64,000 nt of DNA, taken from NCBI RefSeq assembly GCF_026340975.1, contig NZ_JAPEOS010000002.1:2291001-2355000 (forward strand), in the 5' to 3' direction. This document shows, one piece after another, positions 17,350-25,969 of the stretch. Numbering within the stretch: the first letter of the stretch is position 1; every line of letters begins with the position of its first letter. The notes beneath the pieces were generated by a model. It was not told the DNA's origin and searched no databases. It saw nothing but the letters and a program-made list of their open reading frames with translations. The translations under genes and the position numbers were made by a program. The DNA is from Streptomyces sp. NBC_01214 (lineage in GTDB: Bacteria > Actinomycetota > Actinomycetes > Streptomycetales > Streptomycetaceae).

Positions 17350-18519
17350 CTACGCGGTCACCTCGCGCCGGACCGCTTGCACCACCGGCGAGTGCCGCAG
17401 TGCGTGGGAGATCCGCAGCAGGTCGCGCGGGCCGTCGGCGGCGTCGAGGACGGTCTCCTCGTCCTCTCCGATGACCTTTCCGTCGGGGTCGGCGGAGCGG
17501 GCCCGTACGGCGGCCGCGACCATGGCGGCCTCGGCGACGGCGCGGGCCGTCTCCTCGTCGGCACCCGCGGCGACGGCGCTCTCGTAGGCGCCGTCGCCGA
17601 GGCCCTTGTCGAAGTACGGCCCGAGGTGCAGGAAGCCGTCGTGGATGTCCGACTCGCGCTGGATCACCCGTAGTTCCGCCGCGGACCACCAGGCCATCTG
17701 GACGGAGGGGGTGCCGCTGGGCGCGGAGATCTGCACCTCGTGCCAGAGCGGGCCGAGCCGGCGGTACGTCGCCCAGGTCTGCCAGTGGTCCGACAGCCGC
17801 TGGCAGACGAGCGGGACCACGAAGCCCATCGCGCTGATCAGCGCCCCGAGGGAGGCGAGCGGCGGAGCGGCGAAGGTGCTGAGGCCGTCCAGGTCGTGAC
17901 CCGACCAGCGGGCGACGACCGCGGTCATCTTGGTCGCGTCGTAGGAGAGGTTGAAGATGTAGCCGATGACGATGATCACCAGGCCGACCCGCAGCCAGCC
18001 GCGGACCTGGAGCGACCAGCGCCAGCACAGGACCACCATCACCACCGCGGCCACGCAGTGCGCCAGCAGGTAGAGGGCGATCATGTGGCCGATGTAGGGC
18101 GTGTTCGCGTAGTAGGTGTCGAAGTCGCGCAGCCGCTCCACCGGGGTCTCGCCGAGGGCGAAGAGCATGATCAGGGAGAGGACCACCGCGCTGTAGCCCA
18201 GGATCCAGCGGCGCGAGACGAGCCGGGTCTGTTCGGGCGGGCCGCCCCGCCAGTTGACCATCAGGACCAGGCAGGAGGCGCTGAACGCGGTGATCAGGCA
18301 GTAGACCAGGGGGGCCGAGACGTTGACGATCCCGGTCCAGCGGTTGACCGCAGCGATGGTGGGCGGGGCCGCGAAGGTGAACACCGCTCCGGCCAGGGTC
18401 AGCAGGGCGACGACCGACCTCAGGAGGGGGTCGCGCCAGTTGTGCCGCAGGGCCGGCAGCTTGAAGGCGAGTGAGACCGCCATCGCGGCCGCCGGTATGT
18501 AGTAGTCCTTGCCGTTCAA
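17350..18519 (-). CDS. MAB_1171c-family (DUF6545) seven-helix membrane protein
   Basis: 389 residues from a TTG start preceded by AGGAAAG; the TTG shares bases with the TGA of the upstream protease gene (TTGA), so translation is coupled. Seven hydrophobic helices fill residues 1-225. A cytoplasmic tail follows with RRLGPLWHEVQ, then a HDGFLHLGPYFDKG-type segment and Ala/Glu-rich helices. RefSeq calls relatives putative transporters, but the 7-helix plus soluble tail layout also fits a receptor. It is the third gene of the XRE / metalloprotease / membrane protein operon. Confidence 0.85.
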   Translation of the reverse strand: MNGKDYYIPAAAMAVSLAFKLPALRHNWRDPLLRSVVALLTLAGAVFTFAAPPTIAAVNRWTGIVNVSAPLVYCLITAFSASCLVLMVNWRGGPPEQTRLVSRRWILGYSAVVLSLIMLFALGETPVERLRDFDTYYANTPYIGHMIALYLLAHCVAAVVMVVLCWRWSLQVRGWLRVGLVIIVIGYIFNLSYDATKMTAVVARWSGHDLDGLSTFAAPPLASLGALISAMGFVVPLVCQRLSDHWQTWATYRRLGPLWHEVQISAPSGTPSVQMAWWSAAELRVIQRESDIHDGFLHLGPYFDKGLGDGAYESAVAAGADEETARAVAEAAMVAAAVRARSADPDGKVIGEDEETVLDAADGPRDLLRISHALRHSPVVQAVRREVTA

Positions 18520-19073
18520 CGCTCTTTCCTGTGCCCCCGGTAGCCCAGCGAAGCCTCGATCCGGCCCGCCAATTGATCGCGCTGGACCGGAGCGCGGTGG
18601 CTCGCCGATCCGGCGAGCCAGTTCCGACACCGACTACCCAGCAGTAAGCCGAAGGTTTCGGCCTCGGTCTCCTCTCGGACGTCGGCGCGCGTGCGCGCGG
18701 CGACGCGGCGCACCGTCTCGCCGATGTCGGCCTCGTCGGTCAGCAGCCGCGCGGCGACGGCGGCGCCGTCGACGTGGTGGCTACAGTGGCCGGCCTTCAT
18801 GTGCCACAGCTCGTGGCCCAGGATCACCAACTGGTGGTCCGGCGCGGTGCGTTCCTCGATGACCACGAGATCGCGGTCCGCCATGTCGAGCCACAGGCCG
18901 CTGGCCGTCCGCGGCGGGAACGAGGCCATCCGGAAGTCCACCCGGCGACCGCGGTGTCTGCTCATGCCCTCGCAGAGGGCAGCGTAGAGGTCCACGGGTT
19001 CCACGGGGGCGGTCAACCGGATGCCGGCCACCAACTCCCCGCACAACCGCCGCTGCTCTCTGCCTATGCTCAC
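18516..19073 (-). CDS. ImmA/IrrE-type zinc metallopeptidase
   Basis: 185 residues from a GTG start with GGGGAG just upstream. Residues 87-91 are the HELWH zinc-binding HExxH motif, in the context LVILGHELWHMKAGHCSHH. A short helical C-terminus follows. Proteins of this fold (ImmA of ICEBs1, IrrE of Deinococcus) cleave XRE-type repressors, and an XRE gene lies immediately upstream in the same operon. I infer that the neighbouring XRE protein is the substrate and that the seven-helix protein supplies the signal. Confidence 0.85.
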   Translation of the reverse strand: MSIGREQRRLCGELVAGIRLTAPVEPVDLYAALCEGMSRHRGRRVDFRMASFPPRTASGLWLDMADRDLVVIEERTAPDHQLVILGHELWHMKAGHCSHHVDGAAVAARLLTDEADIGETVRRVAARTRADVREETEAETFGLLLGSRCRNWLAGSASHRAPVQRDQLAGRIEASLGYRGHRKER

Positions 19074-19137
19074 CGTTCTCCCCGTCGGCGCGGATCCGGA
19101 TCAGGACTCAAGGATCAGACCCAGACTTTCGACTGGG

Positions 19138-19806
19138 TCAGGATTCGTTCGGTTTGACGCTTTCGAGGAGCATGTCCAGCCATTCGGTCACCTTGTCCCG
19201 GTGCTTGTCGCTGGGCAGTTGGGCGGCGCGCCAGGCGATGCCCCGTACACCGTGGTTCTGGAGGAGTCTTGCCAGTGGATCGCCCGCCGATGCGGCCGAC
19301 GCCGGTACGGTTTCCCGCGCCCGCCCCGCGAAGTCCTGGAGCAGCTGTTGCTCGGTCCGCTGGAGCGCGTCGGTCAGGGCGTCGGCGTCGTGCGCCGTGA
19401 GGAAGCCGGCGTGCACTCCGAAGAACCGCTGGATCGCGTCGCAATGCTCCATGGTGGGGCGTCGGTCGCCGTTGATCAGCGCACCGGCCTGTTGCCGGGA
19501 CATGCCGGCGCCGTCCGCGATCTCCTGCTGGGTGTAGCGGCGGCCGTTCGCTTTGACGCGGGTCCGCCGGAGCAGGTCGAGACGCTGGAGGAACCGGGTC
19601 TGTAGATCGGGTTCGCCGGCCGGCCTGCCGTCGAGCAGGGTCCTGACCACGTCCGTGGGTACGCCGGAGGCCTCGGAGAGCCGCCGCAGGTCGAAGACCT
19701 GGTTCAGGTCGCGGCCCATCTTGCCCGCGAGTTCGGCGACACGCGTGATGGTGGCTGCCATGGGTGCGTCGGCTACCGCGACGGGAGCCGGGAAGCCGTC
19801 TGTCAC
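19138..19806 (-). CDS. XRE-family transcriptional regulator, first gene of protease operon
   Basis: 222 residues from a GTG at 19806, chosen because AGGAGA lies eight nt upstream; the longer frame to 19845 has no ribosome site. Residues 91-125 hold the HTH (YTQQEIADGAGMSRQQAGAL). The C-terminal third is helical and could be the protease-sensitive region. A hairpin (GACCCAG..CTGGGTC, 19118-19139) overlaps its stop codon and may modulate expression of the protease gene 64 bp downstream. Confidence 0.85.
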   Translation of the reverse strand: MTDGFPAPVAVADAPMAATITRVAELAGKMGRDLNQVFDLRRLSEASGVPTDVVRTLLDGRPAGEPDLQTRFLQRLDLLRRTRVKANGRRYTQQEIADGAGMSRQQAGALINGDRRPTMEHCDAIQRFFGVHAGFLTAHDADALTDALQRTEQQLLQDFAGRARETVPASAASAGDPLARLLQNHGVRGIAWRAAQLPSDKHRDKVTEWLDMLLESVKPNES

Positions 19807-20023
19807 CAGTGGTTCTCCTAGATCGCGCGAAGTCGGTATGGGCACATGGTCGGCTTCTGGAATCTAGCCGCTCTTTCCTAGAAGGGCTAGAACGTGCCAC
19901 AGCTGTGGCGGGAATGAGCTGTCAAGAGGCTGGAATTGCCACAATAGTTGACACTCGAATGAAGTCGGTAGCAGGATCGCCACACGGAAATGAAGATCCA
20001 GACCGGAGGAGGGGGAGCTCTCA
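19807..20023. promoter_or_regulatory. divergent control region with four CTAG-centred boxes
   Basis: CTAG occurs at 19818, 19864, 19878 and 19887. The last three lie in TCTAGCC..CCTAGAA..GGCTAGA, where TCTAGCC (19863-19869) and GGCTAGA (19885-19891) are an inverted pair. CTAG is rare in such genomes, so clustering suggests an operator. On the plus strand, TTGACA at 19948-19953 with TAGCAG at 19969 or CAGGAT at 19972 could drive the MmyB-type regulator, whose GGAGGAGGGGGA ribosome site precedes 20024. Confidence 0.5.
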
Positions 20024-21013
20024 GTGCCACATCTCGCAGCGGTGGGCCCGTCCGATGGACTCGCCCGAGCCGTTGAAGAGCGCCTGGCGGGCGAAGAACC
20101 CGCCCGCGGCGCCGTGCGGTCGGAGCGACGCAAGGAGATTTTGCGCCAGCGCCGCGAGGAGCTGGGCCTGAGCCAGGAAGACCTCGCCGCCCGGCTGCGC
20201 ATCAGCGTGCGCGCGTACGGGAACTGGGAAAGAGGCCTGGTCAAGGAGTGGACGGACCGCAAACTCCTCGCCCTGGCCGAGGCCTTGGAGATGAGCGAGC
20301 GGCAGTGCTTCTGGCTGTTCCGCGTCATGGTCGACCGCGACCCGCCGCCCACGTGGCGGGCCGCCGAGGAGAACCGGCTGCCCGAGGACCCGGCGCAGCG
20401 CGACTACCTGTGCGACTACGCGGCCCTCATGGAGTCCGTGCCGTACCCGAGCTTCCTGGTGGACCACCGCTGGGACGTGGCCCTGACCAACTCGGCCTTC
20501 GACCAGCTCTTCCAGTCGGTCAGACCGCACCCGACGGCCCTGCCGGACGACAACTTCCTGCGCTTCGTGCTGTTCCACCCGGACGCGGCCGCCGTGCTGG
20601 AGGACCACGAACCCGCCTGGTGCGTACCGCTGCTGGCCCAGTTCGCGACCGCGCTGGCCGGGGCCCCCGAGGACGAGGGGCTGCGCAGCATCCGCCAGGA
20701 AGTGGCCCGTGACCCGTTCATGGAGGCGGCCTACCGGTACGGGGTGCCGCACTGGCTGAGCACGCACGGGGCCGACGCCGCCGAGCTCGACGGGGCGGTG
20801 CGCACCGTGCGCCACCCCGACCCGCGGTGGGGGCTGGTGCGCTGCCGGATGGTGGCCGAGACCACTCGGATGCTGGGCGAGATGGGACTGACCCGGATCA
20901 CCCTGATCCTCTCGACGCCCACGGGTACACCGACGGGCCCCGTCCGCAGCGGCGCGGGCTTCACGCAGCAGCAGGGCGCCAGGCTGCGCGCCGTGCCGTC
21001 GCCGGTGGAGTGA
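20024..21013 (+). CDS. XRE-family regulator with MmyB-like ligand-binding domain
   Basis: 329 residues, GTG start behind a long GGAGGAGGGGGA ribosome site. The HTH spans about 38-95 (RQRREELGLSQEDLAARLR, then SVRAYGNWERGLV). The C-terminal domain of about 200 residues matches the MmyB-like ligand-binding fold (PSFLVDHRWDVALTNSAFDQL, then DNFLRFVLFHPDA and ADAAELDGAVRTVRHPDPRWG), found in many actinobacterial regulators near oxidoreductases or antibiotic genes. It is divergent from the XRE/protease operon, so the two may share the CTAG operator. Confidence 0.9.
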   Translation: MPHLAAVGPSDGLARAVEERLAGEEPARGAVRSERRKEILRQRREELGLSQEDLAARLRISVRAYGNWERGLVKEWTDRKLLALAEALEMSERQCFWLFRVMVDRDPPPTWRAAEENRLPEDPAQRDYLCDYAALMESVPYPSFLVDHRWDVALTNSAFDQLFQSVRPHPTALPDDNFLRFVLFHPDAAAVLEDHEPAWCVPLLAQFATALAGAPEDEGLRSIRQEVARDPFMEAAYRYGVPHWLSTHGADAAELDGAVRTVRHPDPRWGLVRCRMVAETTRMLGEMGLTRITLILSTPTGTPTGPVRSGAGFTQQQGARLRAVPSPVE

Positions 21014-21058
21014 CCGACCGGGGCAGACTGGTGCCGGCGGACGTGAGCCGTGGCTTCC

Positions 21059-21102
21059 GCGTCACCGATCGCGTCACCGATCGTGTCACCGATCGTGGCA
21101 CC
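21059..21102. repeat. about 3.5 copies of a 12-bp tandem repeat
   Basis: Unit GCGTCACCGATC with minor variation, in the spacer between the MmyB-type regulator and the GH4 gene. It lies upstream of the chosen GTG start. Confidence 0.8.
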
Positions 21103-21157
21103 GGCCGGCACGGCGGCGCCGGCAACGGGATCTGCACGGGCGAAAGGCGGTAGGGGC

Positions 21158-22525
21158 GTGCGGCTGACGATCCTCGGCGGGGGCGGCTTCCGGGTACCGC
21201 TCGTCTACGGAGCGCTCCTCGGCGACCGCGCCGAGGGCAGGGTGTCCCATGTGACCCTGTACGACGAGGACCCGGCGCGGCTCACCGCCATGGCCCGGGT
21301 GCTCCGCGACCAGGCGTCGGCCGCATCGGCGGCCGATCCGGCGGTCGAGGTCCCGGCCGTCACGGTCACCAGGGACCTCGACGAAGCCCTGCGCGGGGCG
21401 GACTTCGTCTTCTCCGCCATCCGCGTCGGCGGCCTGGAAGGGCGTGCCACGGACGAGCGGATCGCCTTGGCCGAGGGAGTCCTGGGCCAGGAGACGGTGG
21501 GCGCGGGCGGGATCGCGTACGGCCTGCGGACCGTGCCGGTGGCGCGCGAGATCGCCCGCCGGATCGCCCGTACCGCCCCCGAGGCGTGGGTCATCAACTT
21601 CACCAACCCGGCCGGGCTGGTCACCGAGGCCATGGCCGAGGAACTCGGCGAGCGGGTGATCGGCATCTGCGATTCCCCCGTGGGCCTCGGCCGGCGCATC
21701 GCCCGGCTGCTGGGCGCCCGCCCGCAGGAGGCCTGGATCGACTACGTCGGCCTCAACCACCTGGGCTGGGTGCGCGGGCTGCGCATCGGCGGCCGCGACG
21801 AGCTGCCCCGGCTGCTGGCCGACACCGAAGCCCTGGAGTCCTTCGAGGAGGGCCGGCTCTTCGGGGCCGAATGGCTGCGCTCGCTCGGCGCGATCCCCAA
21901 CGAGTACCTGCACTACTACTACTTCAACCGTGACACGGTACGGGCGTACCAGGAGGCCAAGCAGACCCGCGGCGCCTTCCTGCGCGACCAGCAGCGCGGC
22001 TTCTACGCCGAGGCCGGCCGGGCCGGGGCGCCGGCCGGGGCGGCGCTGGCCGCCTGGGACCGTACCCGGGCCGAGCGCGAGGCCACGTACATGGCCGAGA
22101 ACCGCGAGGCGGCGGGTGCCCCGGAGCGCGAGGAGAGCGACCTCGAATCCGGGGGCTACGAGAAGGTCGCGCTCGCGCTGATGCGGGCCATCGCCCGGGA
22201 CGAGCGGGCCACACTGATCCTGAACGTCCGGAACCGGTCTACGCTCTCCGTCCTCGACGCCGAGGCCGTCATCGAGGTGCCCTGCCTCGTCGACGCGAAC
22301 GGCGCCCACCCGGTGGGCGTCGCACAGCTGCCCCTGCACGCCGTGGGCCTGGTGACGGCGGTCAAGGCGGTCGAGCGGGAGGTCCTGGCGGCGGCCGCGA
22401 GCGGTGCGCGGGCGGACGCGGTCAAGGCCTTCGCGCTCCATCCGCTGGTCGACTCGGTGGGGGTGGCCCGACGGCTGCTCGACGGGTACGCGGCGGAGCA
22501 CCCGGGCCTGGCCTACCTGCGCTGA
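21158..22525 (+). CDS. GH4 family 6-phospho-beta-glucosidase-like enzyme
   Basis: 455 residues from GTG (VRLTILGGGGFRVP). The N-terminal GGGG loop binds NAD. NFTNPAG is at 147-153, CDSP at 171-174 and GLNH at 198-201, with Cys and His as the expected divalent-metal ligands. GH4 enzymes cleave phosphorylated or plain glycosides by an NAD-dependent oxidation-elimination route in the cytoplasm. The exact sugar cannot be read from sequence, and no PTS gene is adjacent. The frame can be extended to 21050, but only through the 12-bp repeats. Confidence 0.9.
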   Translation: MRLTILGGGGFRVPLVYGALLGDRAEGRVSHVTLYDEDPARLTAMARVLRDQASAASAADPAVEVPAVTVTRDLDEALRGADFVFSAIRVGGLEGRATDERIALAEGVLGQETVGAGGIAYGLRTVPVAREIARRIARTAPEAWVINFTNPAGLVTEAMAEELGERVIGICDSPVGLGRRIARLLGARPQEAWIDYVGLNHLGWVRGLRIGGRDELPRLLADTEALESFEEGRLFGAEWLRSLGAIPNEYLHYYYFNRDTVRAYQEAKQTRGAFLRDQQRGFYAEAGRAGAPAGAALAAWDRTRAEREATYMAENREAAGAPEREESDLESGGYEKVALALMRAIARDERATLILNVRNRSTLSVLDAEAVIEVPCLVDANGAHPVGVAQLPLHAVGLVTAVKAVEREVLAAAASGARADAVKAFALHPLVDSVGVARRLLDGYAAEHPGLAYLR

Positions 22526-22618
22526 GGCCCGGTCCACCTGCGTCGAGCCCGGCGGGCGGTTCCCCCGTACGGCTCAGCGCCACATGCGCCGCGGCGGGCG
22601 CGCTGTGACAGTGCGAAG

Positions 22619-24679
22619 GTGACCACTGCCCCCGCCACGGCCCCCGCGCCCCCCGAGATCGACCGGCGGCGGCGCAACGTCATCTTCGGCACGATCATGC
22701 TCGGCGTGCTGCTGGCGGCGCTCGACCAGACGATCGTGGGCACCGCGCTGCCCACGATCGTGGGGGACCTGGGCGGCGGTGACCACATGTCGTGGGTGGT
22801 GACCTCCTACCTGCTCGCCGAGACCGTGGCGACGGTCCTGGTCGGCAAGTTCGGTGACCTCTTCGGCCGGAAACTGATCTTCCAGATCTCCGCCATCGTC
22901 TTCATCAGCGGCTCCTTCCTGTGCGGCCTGTCCAGCAACATGACCCTCCTGATCGTGTGGCGCGGCGTTCAGGGCATCGGGGCCGGCGGTCTGATGGTCA
23001 CCGCGATGGCGCTGATCGCCGATGTGGTGCCCCTGCGCGAACGCGGCAAGTACCAGGGCATGATCGGCGCCGTCTTCGGGGTCGCCACCGTGATCGGCCC
23101 GCTGCTCGGCGGGTTCTTCACCGACCAGCTGACCTGGCGGTGGTGCTTCTACGTCAACGTCCCGATCGCGATCCTCGTCGTCATCGCGGCGGCCAAGACG
23201 ATCCCGGCGGTCCGGGCCTCGGGCAAGCCGGTGATCGACTACCTGGGCATCGCGCTGGTCGCCGTCGGCTCCAGCGCGCTGATCCTGGCCACCAGCTGGG
23301 GCGGGAACGAGTACGGCTGGACCTCGCCGGTCATCATCGGCCTGTTCGCGGGCGGCGCGGTCGCGCTGGCGCTGTTCTGCCTGGCCGAGACCCGTGCCGC
23401 GGAACCGATGCTGCCCATGCGGCTCTTCCGCAATCCGGTCTTCTCCGTGTGCACCGTCCTGAGCTTCGTCGTCGGGTTCGCGATGCTCGGCGCGATGACG
23501 TTCCTGCCGACGTACCTCCAGTACGTGGACGGGGACTCGGCCACGATCTCGGGCGTCCGGACCCTGCCCATGGTCATCGGCCTGCTGATCGCCTCCGTGT
23601 TCAGCGGCAACGTGACCAGCAAGACCGGCCAGTACCGGATCTTCCCGATCGTCGGGAACGCGGTCATGGGCATCGGCCTGTACCTGCTGTCGCGGATGGG
23701 GCCCGGGACCAGCACCCTGCTGGAATCGCTGTACATGTTCGTGTTCGGCGTGGGCATCGGCCTGTCCATGCAGGTGCTGACCATCGCCGTGCAGAACACC
23801 GTCGACTACGCCGACCTGGGCACGGCCACCTCGGGCGTCACCTTCTTCCGTACGCTCGGCAGCGCCTTCGGGACGGCGGTCTTCGGAACGATCTACGCGA
23901 ACCACCTGGGGCCCGGACTGGAGGCGGCGTACGTGGAGGCGGCGCGGCTCTCCGGGCAGGATCCGCAGGAGCTGGCCAGGGCCGCGTCCACCCCGGAAGG
24001 GGTGCACCGGCTCGATCCGGCGGTCGCCGCCCCGGTGATCGACGCGTACGCGCAGGCCCTGCAGACCGTGTTCCTGTACACCGTCCCGGTCGCCGTGGTC
24101 GGTTTCGTCGTGGCGCTCTTCCTCAAGCAGGTGCGGTTGCGCGACAGCGCCCGGGCCGGCTCCACGGACATGGGAGACGGGTTCGGCTCACCGGCCACGG
24201 CCTCGGGGGACTCGGCCAAGCTGCTGGAGCTGGCCGTCGGCAAACTCGTACGGAACATGGGCGCGGACACGGCGCGGGGGATCGTCCGGGATTCCGACAC
24301 CCGGCTGGACATCGCGGGCGCCTGGGCGGTGATGCAGGTGGAGCTGATGACCCGCACCATCGGCCACGCCAGTCTCGTACTGATCGCCGGCCGCCGGTCC
24401 CTGCCGCCCGAGGTGCTGATCCCGGTCTACGAGCGGATGGCGGACGAGGGCTTCGTCAGCCGCGAGGACGGCTTCGTCACCCTCACCGCGGCCGGGCAGC
24501 GGGAGGCCGACGTGATTTCGAAGGCGTGGGCCCAATGGCTGGGGGACCAGTTGGAGAAGGACCGGGGGCGGCCGCGGAGCGCCGAACTGCGGGTGGCGTC
24601 GGACGCGATCGCCAAACGGTTGCTCGCGGAGGACCTGGGGGAGGGCAACTTCGCGCCAAAGGTGGTGGTGCGGCGGTAG
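22619..24679 (+). CDS. DHA2-type MFS drug exporter with C-terminal MarR-like winged helix
   Basis: 686 residues, GTG start. Residues 20-520 form a 14-helix EmrB/QacA transporter: LDQTIVGTALPTIVGDL (motif D1), GKFGDLFGRK (motif A), and GVATVIGPLLGGFF (motif C). Residues 540-686 are soluble: LELAVGKLVRNMG, VMQVELMTRTIGHASLVLI, and YERMADEGFVSREDGFVTLT followed by AGQREAD look like the recognition and wing region of a MarR-like domain. Proton-driven drug or metabolite export is expected. The attached domain is unusual. Confidence 0.88.
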   Translation: MTTAPATAPAPPEIDRRRRNVIFGTIMLGVLLAALDQTIVGTALPTIVGDLGGGDHMSWVVTSYLLAETVATVLVGKFGDLFGRKLIFQISAIVFISGSFLCGLSSNMTLLIVWRGVQGIGAGGLMVTAMALIADVVPLRERGKYQGMIGAVFGVATVIGPLLGGFFTDQLTWRWCFYVNVPIAILVVIAAAKTIPAVRASGKPVIDYLGIALVAVGSSALILATSWGGNEYGWTSPVIIGLFAGGAVALALFCLAETRAAEPMLPMRLFRNPVFSVCTVLSFVVGFAMLGAMTFLPTYLQYVDGDSATISGVRTLPMVIGLLIASVFSGNVTSKTGQYRIFPIVGNAVMGIGLYLLSRMGPGTSTLLESLYMFVFGVGIGLSMQVLTIAVQNTVDYADLGTATSGVTFFRTLGSAFGTAVFGTIYANHLGPGLEAAYVEAARLSGQDPQELARAASTPEGVHRLDPAVAAPVIDAYAQALQTVFLYTVPVAVVGFVVALFLKQVRLRDSARAGSTDMGDGFGSPATASGDSAKLLELAVGKLVRNMGADTARGIVRDSDTRLDIAGAWAVMQVELMTRTIGHASLVLIAGRRSLPPEVLIPVYERMADEGFVSREDGFVTLTAAGQREADVISKAWAQWLGDQLEKDRGRPRSAELRVASDAIAKRLLAEDLGEGNFAPKVVVRR

Positions 24680-24775
24680 ACCCCGGCCCGCAACGGAACC
24701 TCGCGGATCCGTCCACCGTCCTCCCCTACGAGGCGGTGGGACAGCCGGACCGCAGACGGACGACGGGGGGCGCTC

Positions 24776-25438
24776 GTGAGGATCACACTGGCCGAGGAGA
24801 TCATGCTGCTGTCCCTGGACGACGAGTCCGGGGCGGCGCGGCAGCGGCAGTCGGCGGGCTGGGCCGTGGCGGGCGCGCTCCTGCTCGAACTCGTCCTGGC
24901 GGAACGGGTGTCGGTGTCGGGCAAGTACCTGGAGCTCAGGAGCACCGAGTCCACCGGGGAAGAACTGCTCGACGGCCGGATCCGGTTGATGGAGGCCTGG
25001 CTGCGCAGCCGCGGCAAGCGCCGGGCGTCGGACTGGCTGACGAAGGACCAGCCCAAGGCGGTCGGTGCCGCCCTGGAACGACTGAGCGAGCGCGGGCTGG
25101 TGGTCGCGCAGGTGCACAAGGTGTTCGGGGTGTTCCCGCAGCGCCGCTATCCGGAGGCGGACGGCACGGTCGAGCACGCCCTGCGCGAGCGGCTCCACGC
25201 AGTCGTCATCGGCGGCGCCGAGCCGGACGAGCGCACGGCGGGACTCATCGCCCTGATCCACTCGGCCAAGCTGCACCGGCTCGCCTTCCCCGGCCGGGAG
25301 CCCGACGAGGTGAGCGCGAGGACGGCGCAGATGGCCGAAGGCCAGTGGGCGGCCGAGAGCGTGCGGGCGGCCATCCGGGACATGCAGGCCGCGATGGTGA
25401 CGGTGACCACGGTGACGGTCCTGACGGCCACCACCTAG
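24776..25438 (+). CDS. GPP34 (GOLPH3/Vps74-like) family protein
   Basis: 220 residues, GTG start. RITLAEEIMLLSLDDESG at the N-terminus, then a hydrophobic helix (AVAGALLLELVLAERV) and KYLELRSTESTGEELLD, the classic GPP34 pattern. The eukaryotic relatives bind phosphoinositides and sort Golgi glycosyltransferases. The actinobacterial role is unknown. The C-terminus ends in a Val/Thr-rich run. It follows the MFS gene in the same direction after 96 bp. Confidence 0.9.
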   Translation: MRITLAEEIMLLSLDDESGAARQRQSAGWAVAGALLLELVLAERVSVSGKYLELRSTESTGEELLDGRIRLMEAWLRSRGKRRASDWLTKDQPKAVGAALERLSERGLVVAQVHKVFGVFPQRRYPEADGTVEHALRERLHAVVIGGAEPDERTAGLIALIHSAKLHRLAFPGREPDEVSARTAQMAEGQWAAESVRAAIRDMQAAMVTVTTVTVLTATT

Positions 25439-25456
25439 ACCGAGCACCGCGGACGT

Positions 25457-25969
25457 TCAGGCACTCGGCGCCGGCGGCGGCGTCGGCGCCGGGTTCGAGG
25501 TCGGGTAGGCGTACGAGGCTTCGTCGTGCGGCAGCGTGGTGAGGTCCGGCCGCCAGGCGCGCAGCACGGCCGCCGACGGGGCGTAGAGGGCCGAGGGGAT
25601 CTCGGCGGGGGCGAACCACTGCCAGCGGGTGATCTTGTGGGGTTCGGTGACGGCCGGGACGCCCTCCGCCGAGGTGGTGACGGCGGCTGCCGTCAGCCTG
25701 GTCAAGCCGGACTGCGCGTCGATCTGTACGGACAGGATCCGGATCGACTCGGGGGCCGCCCGCAGGTCCGTCTCCTCGGCGAGTTCCCGGGCGGCCGCCT
25801 GCTCGAAGCCCTCCCCGGGGTCGACCTTGCCGCCGGGCAGCTCCCAGCGGCCGTCGTGCGCCTGACCGAGCAGCACCCGGCCGTCCGCCGCCAGGACGAC
25901 CAGTCCGACACCGACGACGGCATGCGGCTGCGGCGCGGCCCGCTCGGGGCGTTCGTGGGAGGTGCTCAT
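25457..25969 (-). CDS. Nudix hydrolase
   Basis: 170 residues. The Nudix box is GKVDPGEGFEQAAARELAEE followed by TDL, matching GX5EX7REUXEEXGU except that the last Gly is Asp. It hydrolyses nucleoside diphosphates linked to another moiety, and the layout resembles MutT/ADP-ribose types. The C-terminus ends in a Pro/Ala tail. Its ATG overlaps the TGA of the XRE-cupin gene, so they are co-translated. Confidence 0.9.
   Translation of the reverse strand: MSTSHERPERAAPQPHAVVGVGLVVLAADGRVLLGQAHDGRWELPGGKVDPGEGFEQAAARELAEETDLRAAPESIRILSVQIDAQSGLTRLTAAAVTTSAEGVPAVTEPHKITRWQWFAPAEIPSALYAPSAAVLRAWRPDLTTLPHDEASYAYPTSNPAPTPPPAPSA

Noticed and set aside
21059..21102. CRISPR-like or regulatory array
   Set aside because: 12-bp units without spacers; a simple tandem repeat.
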